In this document: one piece after another, positions 1-12,930 of the stretch
How the letters are laid out: each line of letters starts with the position of its first letter
Position numbering within the stretch: the first letter of the stretch is position 1
From: Magicicada septendecula
Lineage: Eukaryota > Arthropoda > Insecta > Hemiptera > Cicadidae
Direction: 5' to 3'
DNA length: 64,000 nucleotides
Assembly (NCBI GenBank): GCA_034769895.1
Contig: CM068371.1
Span: forward strand, 405,587,969 to 405,651,968
Notes under the pieces: model-generated
Database searches by the model: none
What the model saw: only the letters and a program-made list of their open reading frames with translations
Told to the model about the DNA's origin: nothing
Made by a program: the position numbers and the translations under genes

Positions 1-2
1 AA

Positions 3-2212
3 TTGAACCCCAATGCCAATAATGTTGGCCGTAGAGTAATTTTACCATCTTCATTCAATGGATCTCCAAGAAATATGTATCAGAATTATTTAGATGCAAT
101 GTCAATTGTACAACATTTCGGAAAGCCTTCTTTGTTTATTACAATGACTTGCAATCCAAGTTGGCCTGAAATAGTTAGCAATATTGGTGTAGGTGAGTCA
201 GCTAATTTTCGACCTGATATTGTTGTGCGTGTATTCAAGTCCAAACTGAAAGCATTAATTGAGGGCCTTATACTAAAAAAAATCTTCGGTAAAGTTGAAG
301 CACTCATTTATACAATTGAGTTTCAAAAGAGAGGATTGCCTCATGCTCACATTTTACTCTCTTTAAATGAGCAAGATAAAATTGTTAACGCTACCGATAT
401 TGATAAAGTTGTATCTGCGGAGATTCCTAACATTCAAACACATCCTACATTACATGAATATGTTGTAAAACACATGCTGCATGGTCCATGTGGTGTACTT
501 AATCCAAATTTTGTATGTATGAGAGATGGAAAATGCACAAAAGATTATCCAAAACGATTTAATGAATTTACATGTGAATCACTAAATGGATATCCATTAT
601 ACAGAAGGCGTGATAATGGTATTAATGCTGAAGTTCGCGGTAGTTGTCTCGACAATCGTTATGTTGTACCATACAATCCGTATTTACTTGCCAAATTTAA
701 TTGCCATATAAATGTTGAAGTATGCACTACAGTTAAAAGTGTTAAATATATTTGTAAATACGTGTATAAAGGCTATGACAGTGCATCTGTTGAATTAGGT
801 TCAGAGAGAAATGAACCAGGTCAAGAAATACAAATTGATGAAGTTAAAAATTTTTTAAATGGCCGTTATGTCGGATCAACTGAAGCTGTATGGCGCATCT
901 ACGAATTACCAATGCATTTTCAATCACATGTCATCGTTAGACTTGACATTCATTTACCGCGTAGACAGAATGTTTACTTTCGAGAAGGACAAGAACGTCA
1001 AGCAATTGAAAATGCAAGACAAACAAAATTATTAGCATTTTTTGAATTGAATCGATCAGATCCATCAGCGCATGAATATAAGTATATTGAAATTCCTTTG
1101 CATTATGTGTGGGAAGATTCCCGAAAAAAATGGAAGAAGAGAAGGCGTGGAGGTGATAAAATCATTACACGCATATATGTAGTATCACCAAAAGACATCA
1201 AACGTTTCCATTTACGACTGCTTTTATTACATGTCTGTGGTCGAAAATCATTTGAGGATGTTAGAACATACAATGGAATTATACACACTTCTTTTGTTGA
1301 AGCGTGCCATGCTCGCGGCATTGCTTCAAATGATAATGAATGGCGCGAATGTTTAAATGAAGCAAAAGAATTACATTCACGAAAACACATGCGAAATTTA
1401 TTTGGTTACATTTGTGCATTAAATGTGCCAGCCAATGCATTGGCGTTATGGAATGAATTTAAAGTATATCTTAGTGAAGATTTTTTGAGAGATTACAACG
1501 AAGAAGTATCCTTTAACACAGCTCTATTAGAAATTGAAGATATTTTGAATGTTCATAATTTGTCATGTCAAGAACTTGGTTTACCAGTTCCCACGTATTC
1601 GCAGAGAACAGACGAAGCAAATGCTATTGATCCAATAGAACAAGAGTTTCTGTTTTGTGAGCATTATGAAACTGCAAATATTGAACAGCGTAATCTAATT
1701 GATCGTGTGATTCGTGAAGTTTTGCACCATGATACTGGATCTAATGTTTTTTGTTTAACCGCTCATGCAGGTTGTCGAAAAACATTCACACAAACAGCAA
1801 TCATTCACAAATTAAATTCGCTTAATCTTAGTTGCATTGCAACAGCGTTCAGTGGCATAGCTTCAACTCTATTACTTGGAGGTAGAACTTTACACAATGT
1901 GTTTAAATTGCCTATACCCATTTTGGAAAATTCTGTAGCGAATATTACCGCAAATAGTAGCTATGGACGTTACATAAATTCATCATCATTGATAATTATT
2001 GATGAAATTTCTATGTGCCCACTGAAAGTGTTGAAAATCATAGACAGATTATTGCAGGATCTATGCGATGAAAATGATAAACATAAACCATTTGGAGTGA
2101 AAACGATACTTCTGTGCGGTGATTTTCGGCAAATCTTACCAGTTGTCCCACATGGATCACGTGCAACTTTAATTGAAAATTGTGTCACGAGTTGGCATAA
2201 ATTTGTTTATTC
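3..2212 (+). pseudogene. Helitron Rep-helicase, 5' cut by window, 3' truncated
   Basis: Open frame entering from the left edge. It matches the Helitron protein that combines a rolling-circle (HUH/Y2) nuclease with a PIF1-type helicase. Seen: the N-terminal Helitron-like domain around MYQNYLDAMSIVQHFGKPS; the HUH motif in GLPHAHILL near base 345; two spaced tyrosines in VKYICKYVYKG near base 750, the usual Y2 catalytic motif; then the helicase part with a P-loop near 1770, Walker B LIIIDEIS near 1990 and GDFRQILPV near 2120. The P-loop reads AGCRKTF, where GxGKT is expected, so the second glycine is lost. Homology stops near 2212, before the later helicase motifs, and the frame continues into unrelated GC-rich DNA. 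The copy is therefore dead by truncation and probably by the P-loop change. A second Helitron fragment (N-terminal part) lies at 53995-56039; I cannot tell whether both belong to one family. Confidence 0.9.
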
Positions 2213-2480
2213 ACCGGCTGTGTCAACACAGGAACCCCCGGCTGCGGCGAATACCGATTGGAAGAGGGACGTTGGACCCCAGGCGCCTCCAGAGGATTCT
2301 AGTAGAGACGTCTGGTGGCCTCTGCAGAGTCGCGAAGACAGAGGACCCTGGGCGCCTACGAAGGGCTCCCGGACGGCAATCCCCTCCCCAAAATCCAGAG
2401 AAGTACGACGTACGCGAGGGGATTACACTCCCGTCCTTGATATTACACTCCACCACTTCAGTTTCCGGATGTGACAAAAA
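2213..2480. other. GC-rich block abutting the Helitron break
   Basis: Base composition changes abruptly here from AT-rich Helitron code to GC-rich sequence with CCCC/GGGG runs and several CGA/CGC words, then returns to AT-rich DNA after about 2480. It stays open in the Helitron frame to 2474 but is unlike any Helitron domain, so I read the open frame as accidental. It could be part of an LTR or of another mobile element inserted into, or deleted against, the Helitron. No terminal repeats were found. Confidence 0.45.
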
Positions 2481-2693
2481 ATAACAGCACCGGACTTGTA
2501 CTTCACCTATCAATAATAAGTTCAATACTTTAAACAGAACAATACTATACTATCAAACAATAAACTATTTGAATAAACTGAAGGGTGTGTTATCAAAATA
2601 TTAATTCTTTGTATTTGTGGAATAACTCTGAATTGTCCATTGAATGTGTCTCCTAAATATTATTTCATTAAATGTTGTTTTATTGTGTTTCAG

Positions 2694-2759
2694 GCTGTGA
2701 GAATACTGGCGCCATCAGACTTTGACGAAACTATCAATTATCTGTGGAAGAATCAATAA
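2694..2759 (+). CDS. Candidate last coding exon of an unidentified host gene
   Basis: A polypyrimidine stretch ending in TTTCAG (to 2693) is followed by 21 codons and a TAA stop, and the stop itself lies inside an AATAAA signal (2756-2761). Only the frame starting at 2694 stays open. It begins AVRILAPSDFDET and ends NYLWKNQ, an acidic, amphipathic-looking C-terminus. Acceptor, open frame, stop and poly(A) signal coincide, which suggests a real 3' terminal exon whose upstream exons lie left of the window or beyond the Helitron. I do not recognise the protein. It is short, so chance cannot be excluded. Confidence 0.4.
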   Translation, partial: AVRILAPSDFDETINYLWKNQ

Positions 2760-4012
2760 AACAACACCATTATTTTTATTTATTTGTTGTCTTAATTAGA
2801 AGTTCAAAAACAAAAAATAAAAAAAATTCTCAGTACTGTTGTTAATTTATTTATATTTTTTAGGAACCCAAAAATCCACCCAGAAGATAGGGAGTATGTA
2901 ACGAAAAATATTATTAATGATTGCGAGCGTGGATTTAAGTTGGAGAGAGGAGGATAAATAACAATGTAGAATGTAATCTGAGGTCTGACAGCTCTGAAAT
3001 TTAAAAAAAGATTAGAAACAATGTTAAGATCAGACAACTGTGGTAGAGATTACAGTTTTTGAACTTGAATCACTTTAAGACACAAGTCATGATAACCGAT
3101 CATTGCAGTTATAATTCAGACAAGAAATCAGGTTCAGCCAATATCAGTCAAGACAGGACACGGGAAGATGTAAACAAATTTATATATTTGCATTCACCGA
3201 ATTTAAAATAATATTAGCTAAAGCCTGGAATAGCAACAACAAAGTATCAAACTTGTGCAGAATACGTAGACGGAATTATGCAAACCGGAATACTGCACAT
3301 AACAGAAGACAAAGTACAGACATAATGGATAACGGACGGCTCAGAATATTTAAATAACTCTGTTCAATTTCAAAAGCAGGCAAAGTTGACCGAAATGGTG
3401 ACACTACAGTGGCCATTGAAATATCCAATTTTATGAAGATTTTTGAAGTAATGAAGATTTAACTTGGAATAAAAGAGAAAGTTGTCATATAATAAAAGTG
3501 TACATGCAAACAACAAGTGCTTTGGATAAAATAATTACAGAAATACGTGGTACTTTAGAAGATTTATTCATACAAAATATATAAAACAAATTTTGTTAAT
3601 CGTGATGCGTGAATTTAGTATAAAGGAAGAAGAGATATCCAGCCGGCAGGAATAGTATATGACTACGTGATAACCTCATCATGGCATACCGCGTTTCGGG
3701 TTAAGCAACAGCAACTGAAAATAAAATCGTCTATATTTTCAGAAGCACAGATGGTTTAGATGATTTTCATATCGACAGATTGTACGTCGGACAGTGGATA
3801 TTTTTGTGAAGTCATTAAATACAAACTCGCGGATTATAACATTTAATGTACTTTACACTATATTCTGAAAATGTAGATCATTAACGGAAAGAATACTTGC
3901 TGAAACAAATAGACGTGCGAAGAAGGAAGAAGTCTCCAGCATACGGAATCTCTCAGAGCAAGAACTGACGGATTAATGAAGAAGACAAACGGAAGAACAA
4001 TTTTTTCAAGTC
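2760..4012. other. AT-rich non-coding stretch
   Basis: No open frame, splice structure or repeat end that I can support. Stop codons are dense in all frames. Confidence 0.5.
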
Positions 4013-4090
4013 TACGCTCACTTTGCCGCCCTCCTGGCTATGCCGCCCAGGGCAGCTGCCCCTTTGCCCCCCCTCCGATACACGCCTCTG
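4013..4090 (-). repeat. hAT-like transposon terminus fragment
   Basis: C-rich stretch with GCCGCCC..GCCCCCCCTCC. Read on the minus strand it begins CAGAGGCGTGTATCGG at 4090, as a hAT terminal inverted repeat would. A similar C-rich subterminal pattern follows the TIR of the hAT-like element at 12847. No partner TIR was found to the left, so this is probably a broken copy. Confidence 0.4.
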
Positions 4091-6744
4091 TACAACAAAC
4101 ATCTTAATACAAGTGAAGCAAAAAACTATTTTTAAAAACATTAAAATTCGTTATTCAGGGCACAAATCAAATCATGTTATTGTAAGAATTGTTTCCAAGT
4201 ATTATCTTACAATAATTTGATCTGTTTGTATTCTACCAATTCAAAATGTTATTCTCTATAAAGATATAAGACCCTACGCAGAACCGTGTCTGCTGCGCAG
4301 CACACTTGCACCTGTGACAGCACCTCTACTCCCCTTAAACAAATGCACAATACAATACATAGTACCCTACGTTGTCTGTCAGTTGAATGGCGGGGGCCAA
4401 GTAACTGAATGAATGGAGGGGGAGATGCAATGACTGTTTTCACTGAAGGTTCTTATAATTGTGGTCCCTTTATGTACTGTTTTGAGAAAAATGAAACCAT
4501 TCAAAGTGTAACTACTTTTGATTACTTTTGATACCACTCACAACAAATCACTATAGCACTTTCTATGTCACACAGAATTGGTTTATTAATCCTTTTGGTA
4601 AAAATATAAAATTATCATGTTTTTACAACTTCCTTGCCTTTTTAGCTAAACAAGTATGTTTTACATTCTTGACATTACAGTGTATAATAAAAATGTTTTT
4701 TTTTATTTTTTTTTAATTAAATACATTTTTCAGCTTGTTTTATAATATGTAGCTTATGAAGCCGTGCAAATTACACTTGAGCTTTATAATCATGGTTTTT
4801 TCAGGTTGTATGTTAATTATATATGTGTTATGTAAACATATATGTTACATAATGTTTGATAAATGTAATTTGATATAACTTGTTTCCACATATAATTTGA
4901 CATATGTTAATTTGAAAATAAACATTGCTTCCTTTCATACTTTAATTCAAGCATGTTTTAATTAGATAAAGTTTACAGTGTCATTCTTTGGTTTCCTTAA
5001 CTTCAAGACTTTGTTTCATATCAAAAAATATATTCAAACTTTCACAATATATTCATCTATATGATGAATATTGTTTTGTAAGAATATGCTCTAAATGTAT
5101 GTAATTTATTCAATTCTTATTATTTTCCTATTTTGGTAGCATCATGTTTTTAGTGTACAAAGTTGGGAATAACAAAAACAATTATCATTCATATACACTA
5201 AATGTTACATCTTATCTATACGTTTCTGTAACAAACTGCATGCATATATATATGTTGATCCAGTTGTTTACTATCATATAACGATTTTGTTTAATAATAC
5301 CCACTCCCCATTTCAGTAGTCATTTCCATGTACGATAAAATTAATAATTTGTCACAATCATAACAAAGGATCAATGATTACACAAACTGATAGATTAGAG
5401 CCTTTGTTTTTGTATCTCTTTCATCTTGTTCTTTTCATATTTCCTTTCATTACACTTATTTAGGTGTAAGTATCTCTTTCCTTCGCTCTTTACGTGACGA
5501 CAGCTACTTTCCATTTTCTTCTAACACATCTTTGTCTGGGTTCATGTTCGTCTACATACCCCTTTCAACTGTGTCTTTTTGCTTCTGCTACCACCTTTCT
5601 GTCATCAACTGCAATCCTTCTCACTCTCTTCAACACATGCCCCTTAGCTCTTCTATCTACAAGGCCCAATCTCCATGAACTATGCTATTCACACTTACCA
5701 AAATATTTGCAGTCCTCATTTCATCTCTCTGTTTTTATCAGCTACCTAACCAAACAGTGATGGGCACAGCTACTGGCCCTGCAGGAGCACATAACCTGTG
5801 AAAGGGTGCAATCACAGAGTTTACATGGACAGATAGCATCACCATTGCAGACTTTATGGGAGACATAAAATAGTAGCAAGTTTTTTTTGACTTGATACAC
5901 ACTCTTCTGAAGAGAGGGGCTCACAGGTCATCTGAATATTCGTTTTTTAATTTTAAAATATTAAATTTTGTTGTTTACCTCATCAAATTCTGAAGTAAGC
6001 AGTTCAACCATTCATGTGCATAGTTTTTCATGACAAAAAAATAAATACATTTGTTATAAAATATGACTTGGTTACCCAAACAAATTACAAATAGATCTGA
6101 AGTTCTGTACTTCTGTTACATTGAAATTTGTTATGTTATACAAATCTTACAACATACTAAGGATAAACAGGATTAAATTATGAAATACTATTCATGACCA
6201 ATACAATATAACAGATAAAAATGCATAATTGATTGTACAACCAACAATTTTTATACAGATTGTGTTCAGAGTAGTTGTAAATTAGCTACATACTATTTGC
6301 ATGTGTGAACTAAAAATGCATTTCTTGGTGGGTAGAAGCTATTACCTTTAAAGAAACCAAACTATTTCAATATCACTCTTATCAATGGATAACCTTTATT
6401 AATAACCAGCAAAAATATGTTAAATCATTTATTTGCTGCCTTGATAGATGTTTCTGGGTCCACAATCATCTTAAATACAAAGAATATTAGTTGTGTATAA
6501 CAGACACCATAATTAGTTGATTTTGATGCACAAAGTATGATTCCAATATACAATTTACAAATAGGCTAATGTGATAGTGGAACAACATGCATCAAATGCA
6601 GAGGACAGAGGACCATTAGCCCTTCCATCAGACCCTAACAGTTCGTTCACAACAAGTTAAGAAACATGGCTCAAATATTACATAAAAAATAAATGAGTCA
6701 ACACAAATCACCGATGACAGAGGAGCTTCTTCTACTTCCAACAG
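4091..6744. other. AT-rich non-coding stretch
   Basis: Nothing recognisable. An open frame at 5494-5760 has low complexity and no homology I can name. A C-richer patch at 4270-4430 may be internal hAT-like sequence, but this is not demonstrable. Confidence 0.5.
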
Positions 6745-7790
6745 CAATACACCAGTAAAGAAGTCTCCCACAAAAAAAATACTAAACCTATTCAGTTTAA
6801 ATGGAGAAATTCATTCAAGGAGGTGCAGGTATACCTGATAATAATGAGTCAATTCTTCCAGATAAAATTTCTACTGATTAGAATATTTTCATTAATTTGA
6901 TGGAAAGTGTCAACTTTTATTCTGTTCAGACAGATTGTGCTAAATGATTTATGACAGATTACAATGACTTTTATGATTTTATAGTGATTTTACTTATTAT
7001 AGGAGTCATTTCAATACCCTCTTACAGTTATCATTGGAGTTCAAATTTGAGATATGACAAAGTTGCAAATGTGATGCCTTAAAGGAATGTACATAGTTTC
7101 AGAGAAATATAGACAATACTTATCAAGTTCAATCAACTGACCAATATTACAAAATTCGTCCCTTGTTAAATACAGTACATCACAATTGCTTAAAAGTTGA
7201 TGATTTCATCAAATCTCACCGATCTTCAATTGGTGAAATGATGATCCCCTATAAGGGAGGGCAAACTGCTACCCGTCAGCAGTACCTGAAGAATAAACCT
7301 AAAAAACATGGTTTTAAAATGTTTGTGAGGTCAAGATATCTGGTATTGTGTATGACTTTTTAATGTATGACAGGAAAATCATATTCCTTGCAATTGGGAA
7401 TAAATTCTCACACAACAAGGATGCACTGAGGGAAAAGTGGTTATTGCACTGGCCAGAACTATAAAAAGTCCAGCTTGTAAAGTAATAGATTTTGATAATT
7501 TTTTGCTTCACCACATCTCAGTTACTTACGAGATGAAATCGAAATTTTTCTATGGGAATCCTCACAGGAAAAACAGAACTTCACACTATGATTAAAACCT
7601 TTACAAAGTATATAAGGAAGTTTCAGTCAAATTCTGATAATGAAAAGAACGTTACTATTGTCGAGTGGATGGATATTAAATCTGTTCTCTTATGCAGCTC
7701 TTATGTAGGTGTTGATCCAGTATCATCCATTACATGCTATGATAAGACTGCTAGAAAAAAGTTAACTGCATGGAAGTAGTATCGTCAAGG
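6745..7790 (+). pseudogene. piggyBac transposase, N-terminal and core part
   Basis: Decayed piggyBac-type DDD transposase spread over several frames. Fragments in order: a degenerate N-terminal stretch around 6790-6930; RYDKVANVMP near 7050, matching the conserved VMP(R)xRF block; KxRPLLNTV near 7160; IGEMMIPYKGG near 7225; KPKKHGFKMFVR near 7300; VIDFDNFFAS near 7485; and the SSYVGVDPVSSI block near 7700. The first catalytic aspartate (xxDExMIPxKG in the family) is glycine here; the second (FDNFF) is intact. The match breaks near 7790 in the middle of the domain and resumes at 12560, so foreign DNA was inserted. Several frameshifts and stops show the gene is dead. Confidence 0.8.
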
Positions 7791-10701
7791 TCACACCGCT
7801 TACTTACAGCGTTGCCACTAAGCAACAGTTTCCCTTTCTTCCGAAAAATGCTACACTAGTAAGTAAGCCTACTTAATGTAAAGAATATAACAAAGTGAGA
7901 AAGTTTGTAATACATGCATTAGAGTACATTGTTACATTGTCAATAATTCTTAATAATAATTACACCACAATTAATATAATGTTAATAATTAATTAACAAT
8001 TAATTTCCGTATCTTATACATAACATTCAATTCGACGCGTCAGCTATAGTTTGTCTGAACGAATTTTATACGCATCCTGTGTCTTAAGCTTGCCCCATTT
8101 AATTATTGAAGAGACACCGCACTATTCGTGACTCAGAAAAATATTCTGTTTTTATTTCCTGCGCTGCTTATTAATAATTAAGTAAAAAAATTAGAACTAT
8201 ACTATAAGATGTTACATGCACAAGTAGCATAAAAATAATGGTATGTATAAACGTGAAACGAATTGGATTTCTTAAGAAAATAAGGATAATTTTATAAACA
8301 ACAAATACAAATGTCTCATGAAATAAATTTAAAATTCCTTATTTATTTATATATATATATTATAACAGCACCAAATATTAACTATTTGGGGTTATATGTT
8401 TACCGCATACTGAAAGCATATTTAAAGAAATTATAACAGTCAAAACTCCATTTGAATGTAGCGCATTGAAAATAATGCTTTCTAAAGCAACGCACACATT
8501 ATGTAATCAGTTCGCTGTACAAGGAAGCGACCACACCCAAACTGTTAATTATTAATATCTCGGAAACTAATAAATAAAGGCGAAATCTAACATAGCCAAA
8601 ATGTTTGCCGAAATATTAATGATGACGTGTGCAAATTTGATGCAATATAATTAACAAATGAAAGAGTTAATTAAAATAATTGAATAACTTCTGTAAAAAT
8701 AGAGTTACAGTAATGAGATTTTAGTATGTTATAAAGATAATAATTTCTGACAGATTGTATATTTTAGATTTCACACAACTTGGTTTGCAACCAAGTTATT
8801 GCAAAATTAAATAAGCACAGGATATCCGGAGCGGGAAATTGGTTCCACCGGATAATTATAATAAGAATATTAGATAATAATATCAATTCTCCGTCTGTGG
8901 GAACCTAACTTCATTCTCACGGACCAAGGGAATTCAAAATTTTATGTGGTAGGGAGAGTGTGCCAGCCAATGAAATCATTTCACGCGAGCCCCGGCCAGT
9001 GCGGTGTTTTCTGGTTGAAACCTCACTCTTTTGCCAGTACTCACGAAGTTAAGACGTAGTCCTTCGATCGTCTAGTAACCAAAGTGGTGAAGATCAACAA
9101 GAAGACTACGTGGTCAACACACACGCAATTACGAACACACTAAGTACAGATCATCTGTATAGCTCGTAATTGTTGCGTAAAGGCGAGATACTCTTCAGTA
9201 CATCAACCAAGCTTATTGTGTACTACCAGTTAGTCATAAGCACGCAAGAGATCCACCAGACTTCAAGACCAGACTTCAAGAATACAGCAGAGAGGCCGTC
9301 TAAATCATTGGTGAACAGCTGACGAGCAGAGCGACCACCCGAACGAAGCACACACACACACGCTGACGTGCGAATCGACGAGGGACAGGAACCAGTTCCA
9401 GCAGACAACAGCAGACGTTAAAATATTCACAAACAGCAAGGAAGCAGAGTGTTGCCGAATTTTGAACTCCACGACCGAATCCAGCAGTTCTAAGCAGATT
9501 ACTTTCTCTAACCAAGGACTCGAATCGACGAGGGACAAATCGGAACGACATCCTCTTCAGTAACAGGAAAGCAAAATCCACTTATTATTTTTCAGATCAA
9601 ATTTTCTATTTTTCAATTAAAACATTGTAATTCAAATAATTCAGGTGCCAAACAAAAAACAAAGACTCTAGTAATTAAAAAGTAAATTCGTTGTGATAAT
9701 CTGTATAGCAGTTTAAGGCTTTAGTACGTTATAGTTAAGAAATAGAAGTAGTATAAAAGCGCTATACAAATCTTAACTGACAATCTAATCTTAGATCATA
9801 CTGCAGTATATCAGAAGTAGAATCACTAGAAATGAAATAACGTGAACTAGACTGTCACGTCTAATTTATTTTAATTAATTATTCTAATTAATTTCAGAGT
9901 TTTATATTTTGTTTCATGAACGTTTAGATTCAATTTAATTAAACAAATTTAATTAAATTCAAATCAATTAATAAAGTAAAATTTAAATTGCAATTAACTC
10001 GCCAAAGAACGAGTTCAGTTTCTTTCAACTATTGACCAATCGAAAAACATTGATTCATTGTTTAGACTATAAGAAAATCATAAAATAATAACCATTCTAT
10101 TCTTGTGTGTTGTTGGTGTAATAAACAACGTTTTATTACCCCATCTAACAGTGTTTTATTGTTGTACGATAAAGCCTACCAGTCTCACAAAACTCTCCCC
10201 CTTTAAAGTAACCTATTTTGTGTGTTGTAATAATTTGAGATTACTAGCTTGCGAACTTCAAATCCAAAATCCACACGCCCTAGTCGGAAGAATCTGCAAG
10301 ATCAGACAGCAGGTGGATACTCACACACAACACAACATAACAATAACGCATAGAAGTAGAGTTATAATATATATATATATATATATTATAACTTAAATCT
10401 TTAAATATAGAATTTAAATTTATAATTCTATATTTTATGCATTGTCCTTACTAATTTTATAATTAAAATTTTCCTTATTTTATGAACTATAGAATTCCTT
10501 ATGACTATTATAAATAAGCAGTATGTTGAAAAACTCACCTTAAATAGGGTTAGTCACACAATTATCACTTTGCAAAGTGATAGCACAGAGCACATTCATA
10601 ACACTCCTGAAGAAAACACGCACACACGGTTTTTTATGTTTCAATAAAAATACAAAATACTACGCTTCGCTATAGAAACGTTTACCACCTATATACACTT
10701 T
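7791..10701. other. Insertion sequence between piggyBac halves, non-coding part
   Basis: AT-rich DNA with no supported gene. Positions 8940-9590 are clearly GC-richer and hold a 17-base direct repeat, CGAATCGACGAGGGACA, at 9371-9387 and 9521-9537. Together with AATAAA-containing sequence near 10120 it could be an LTR or leader of an unrecognised retroelement. A (TA)n run lies at about 10366-10387. The exact ends of the insertion into piggyBac were not resolved. Confidence 0.4.
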
Positions 10702-12124
10702 TTAACACTCCTGCAGTAATTCGTCTTCGGATTCACTGGACTCAGGTTCGCTGTCACTACTCACACGTAAGTGTATGATGAAGGGCTCCACTGTGGTTTC
10801 TCTCGTGCACCGCTTTGAGTAATCGGCTTCTTGTAGTGCCTCCGCATGTCTTATACGCACTTCTCCCAGTCTTCCTGAGTTATCCTGTCCGAAGCTTCGT
10901 GTGCAAGTTGTTCAATATCGGCCAATCTGAAAGTCGTATTCTTGTTTGCAACATACCGTTTAACTTGGGCCCATATCAGCTCGATCGGATTATACTGACA
11001 ATGATATGGTGGCAGGCGCACTACTGTATGTCCCATTTCATTTGCCAGTTGATCCAATTCGTACGTCTTCTTGGCCGTTCGGATCTCTTCTTTAGAAAGA
11101 AGTTCATCCCTGGTTTCAGCTGTGGAAAATGAAATTCTCTTCTTACGCAGCCACTCCATGTATCCGCTTTACGCCAGTTTGAACATGGTGGTTTATCTAT
11201 TTGTACAGAATGATAGCTGGCATTATCCATCATGATGACAGAGCCTTCTTCCAAGGAGCGCAACATACCAACAAACCAGGTCTTAAAAACTTCAGCATTC
11301 ATTTCTGTGTGGTAGTCAGATGCAGCTGAATGCTTACTGCCACGAAAGACAAGTTTGGCACCTGCTATGAAACCTGTACTTGCGGATCCAGCATGTGCAA
11401 TAATCAGCCGGCCACCTCTACCAGTAGGTACTTTCAGCCCACCGTTCCCTCTGGAGTCTTGCCAGATGTATTTATTCGTATGATTCTGTGATATCCAGGT
11501 TTCATCTAAATAAATTATAGGCCTGTTGTCCTCCGTACGATGTATATGCATGGTTCTCAAAAACTTCGCTCTCAAGGCAGCAATGTCTCTGCGCTCCATT
11601 AAAAATTTTCGTCCATCGTTGCACTTCTTAAATTTAAAACCAAGCACTTTCAGAAGGCGAAGTACGGAGGCTTCTGAACCAGAATAATTGATTTTCTGAC
11701 AGAGATCAGCTCGAATTTTGCTTGCAGTGGGGTATTCCCCTCGGTCGTAATATTCTAGTACGGTCCTGCGGACTATTTGTTTATTAAAATCGTCCAGTTC
11801 AGTGTTTTTGTGTTCCCGTTTATACCCTTTCCTTGGAGAACTGAACACAACACTCACGCCTTGATCATCTGCCGAAGCAACGGTATTGTTAATACGTTGC
11901 ACCGACTGTTCAGAAATGCCACAAGCTTCCGCTGTCAATTTTCGAACTTGTGCAAAGTTTATGTTCCTCCTGGCTTCTTCATTATACGCAAGATTTTTAA
12001 AAAACTTGTAAACGTTTGCTATGATGACTTTACTTTGTTTTCTAATGTCCTCTCGGCCCGCACGTACACCACCGCTGCTTGTACTCGAACTAAATGTAGG
12101 ATACTGTTCCTCAATATCACTCAT
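10702..12124 (-). pseudogene. Tc1/mariner-type (IS630 superfamily, DDE_3) transposase, frameshifted
   Basis: Starts MSDIEEQYPTF at 12124. An N-terminal helix-turn-helix-like region (ACGISEQSVQRI) is followed by a DDE_3 catalytic domain with IIYLDETWI (first Asp), VIMMDNASYHS (second Asp) and YNPIELIWAQVK (Glu). The frame is broken near 11160, where the family sequence continues in another frame as RKKRISFSTAETRDEL, and again near 10853. The last part, ending in an acidic SSDSEPESSESEDE tail and TAA at 10702, is in a third frame. About 450 residues in all. No convincing terminal inverted repeats were found. It lies inside the DNA that splits the piggyBac gene, in the opposite orientation. Confidence 0.8.
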
Positions 12125-12559
12125 AATAAATACAAATTATTGAAATAAACTAATACACACACTGTCTACAATAAAGACGTCAACCGTTCACATGAAACGC
12201 ACAAAATGTCTGTCAACAATACTAAGGACGATAAATATTTTGGATGTTTGTTGCTAATTCGTCTCTTCCTCACCTCGTCCACCCAACCTACTTGGAATGG
12301 GGTACTGTAACTGAAATGGGATTGGCTTTTGCCACAACAGCGACAATTTTGTTTATAGAAATTGCTCAGTCCTATTTATCTTTGTGCAACGGAAGAAAGG
12401 TAGTAGCGCGGGCAGTAAACATACACATTTTTGAGGGGATTGTAAAATGACAAAGGCATTCATAAAAGTGTCAGACAGCAATATTTACCGAAAAGACATG
12501 CCGACAAGGTATACGCAATGTGCATACCAAATGTGTACATATACCTAGTAAAAAAGAGA
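12125..12559. other. Remainder of the insertion, non-coding
   Basis: Contains a 68-codon open frame at 12244-12450 with no recognisable domain. The junction with piggyBac sequence lies somewhere between about 12450 and 12560. Confidence 0.4.
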
Positions 12560-12846
12560 TGTCTCATGCCCACAAACAGTACATCACTACAATACACAGA
12601 TGGGCAGTGTAGACTTGAGTGACATGCTAATAGATTTGTACAGAACAAAATATGAATCAAGGAAATGGTACACTCCTATATACATTTAAATGACAAGATA
12701 CTTGTGTAAACAACCGTTGGGTACTGCATAAACGCAGGAAATGAGCCTGGTATAAAAAGATAAGGAGATTATTTCTTTGAAAGAATTTTGAATTACTATA
12801 GCAGATTCTCTTATCAGTGCAGGGAAAAACCAGGATGACCATCAGC
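12560..12846 (+). pseudogene. piggyBac transposase, C-terminal part, first half
   Basis: Resumes the piggyBac family order after the break at 7790. The MGSVDLSDMLIDLYRTKY block at 12600 carries the third catalytic aspartate (family MGGVDxxD), followed by SRKWYTPIYIH and a degraded helical segment to CREKPG near 12835. Stops and frameshifts are present. The sequence is interrupted at 12846 by the hAT-like element, and the frame continues beyond it at 30550. Confidence 0.75.
12839..12846. repeat. Target-site duplication of the hAT-like element, left copy
   Basis: CCATCAGC immediately before the left TIR. The right copy, 30550-30557, reads CCACCAGC (7 of 8 identical). An 8-bp duplication is the hAT hallmark. 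Confidence 0.75.
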
Positions 12847-12930
12847 CAGGCCCGGATTCCGGATTTAGGTATCTTGCCGCCCCTAGGCACTACTGTTAGC
12901 CCCCCCTCCAAACAAGTAACTTCTATATAT

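Noticed and set aside
5494..5924. Two frames, one cysteine-rich on the minus strand
   Set aside because: No splice context or recognisable domain; low complexity.
9300..9581. Minus-strand frames of 77-93 codons in the GC-richer block
   Set aside because: Overlapping frames, internal sequence repeat, no domain; likely non-coding leader or LTR.
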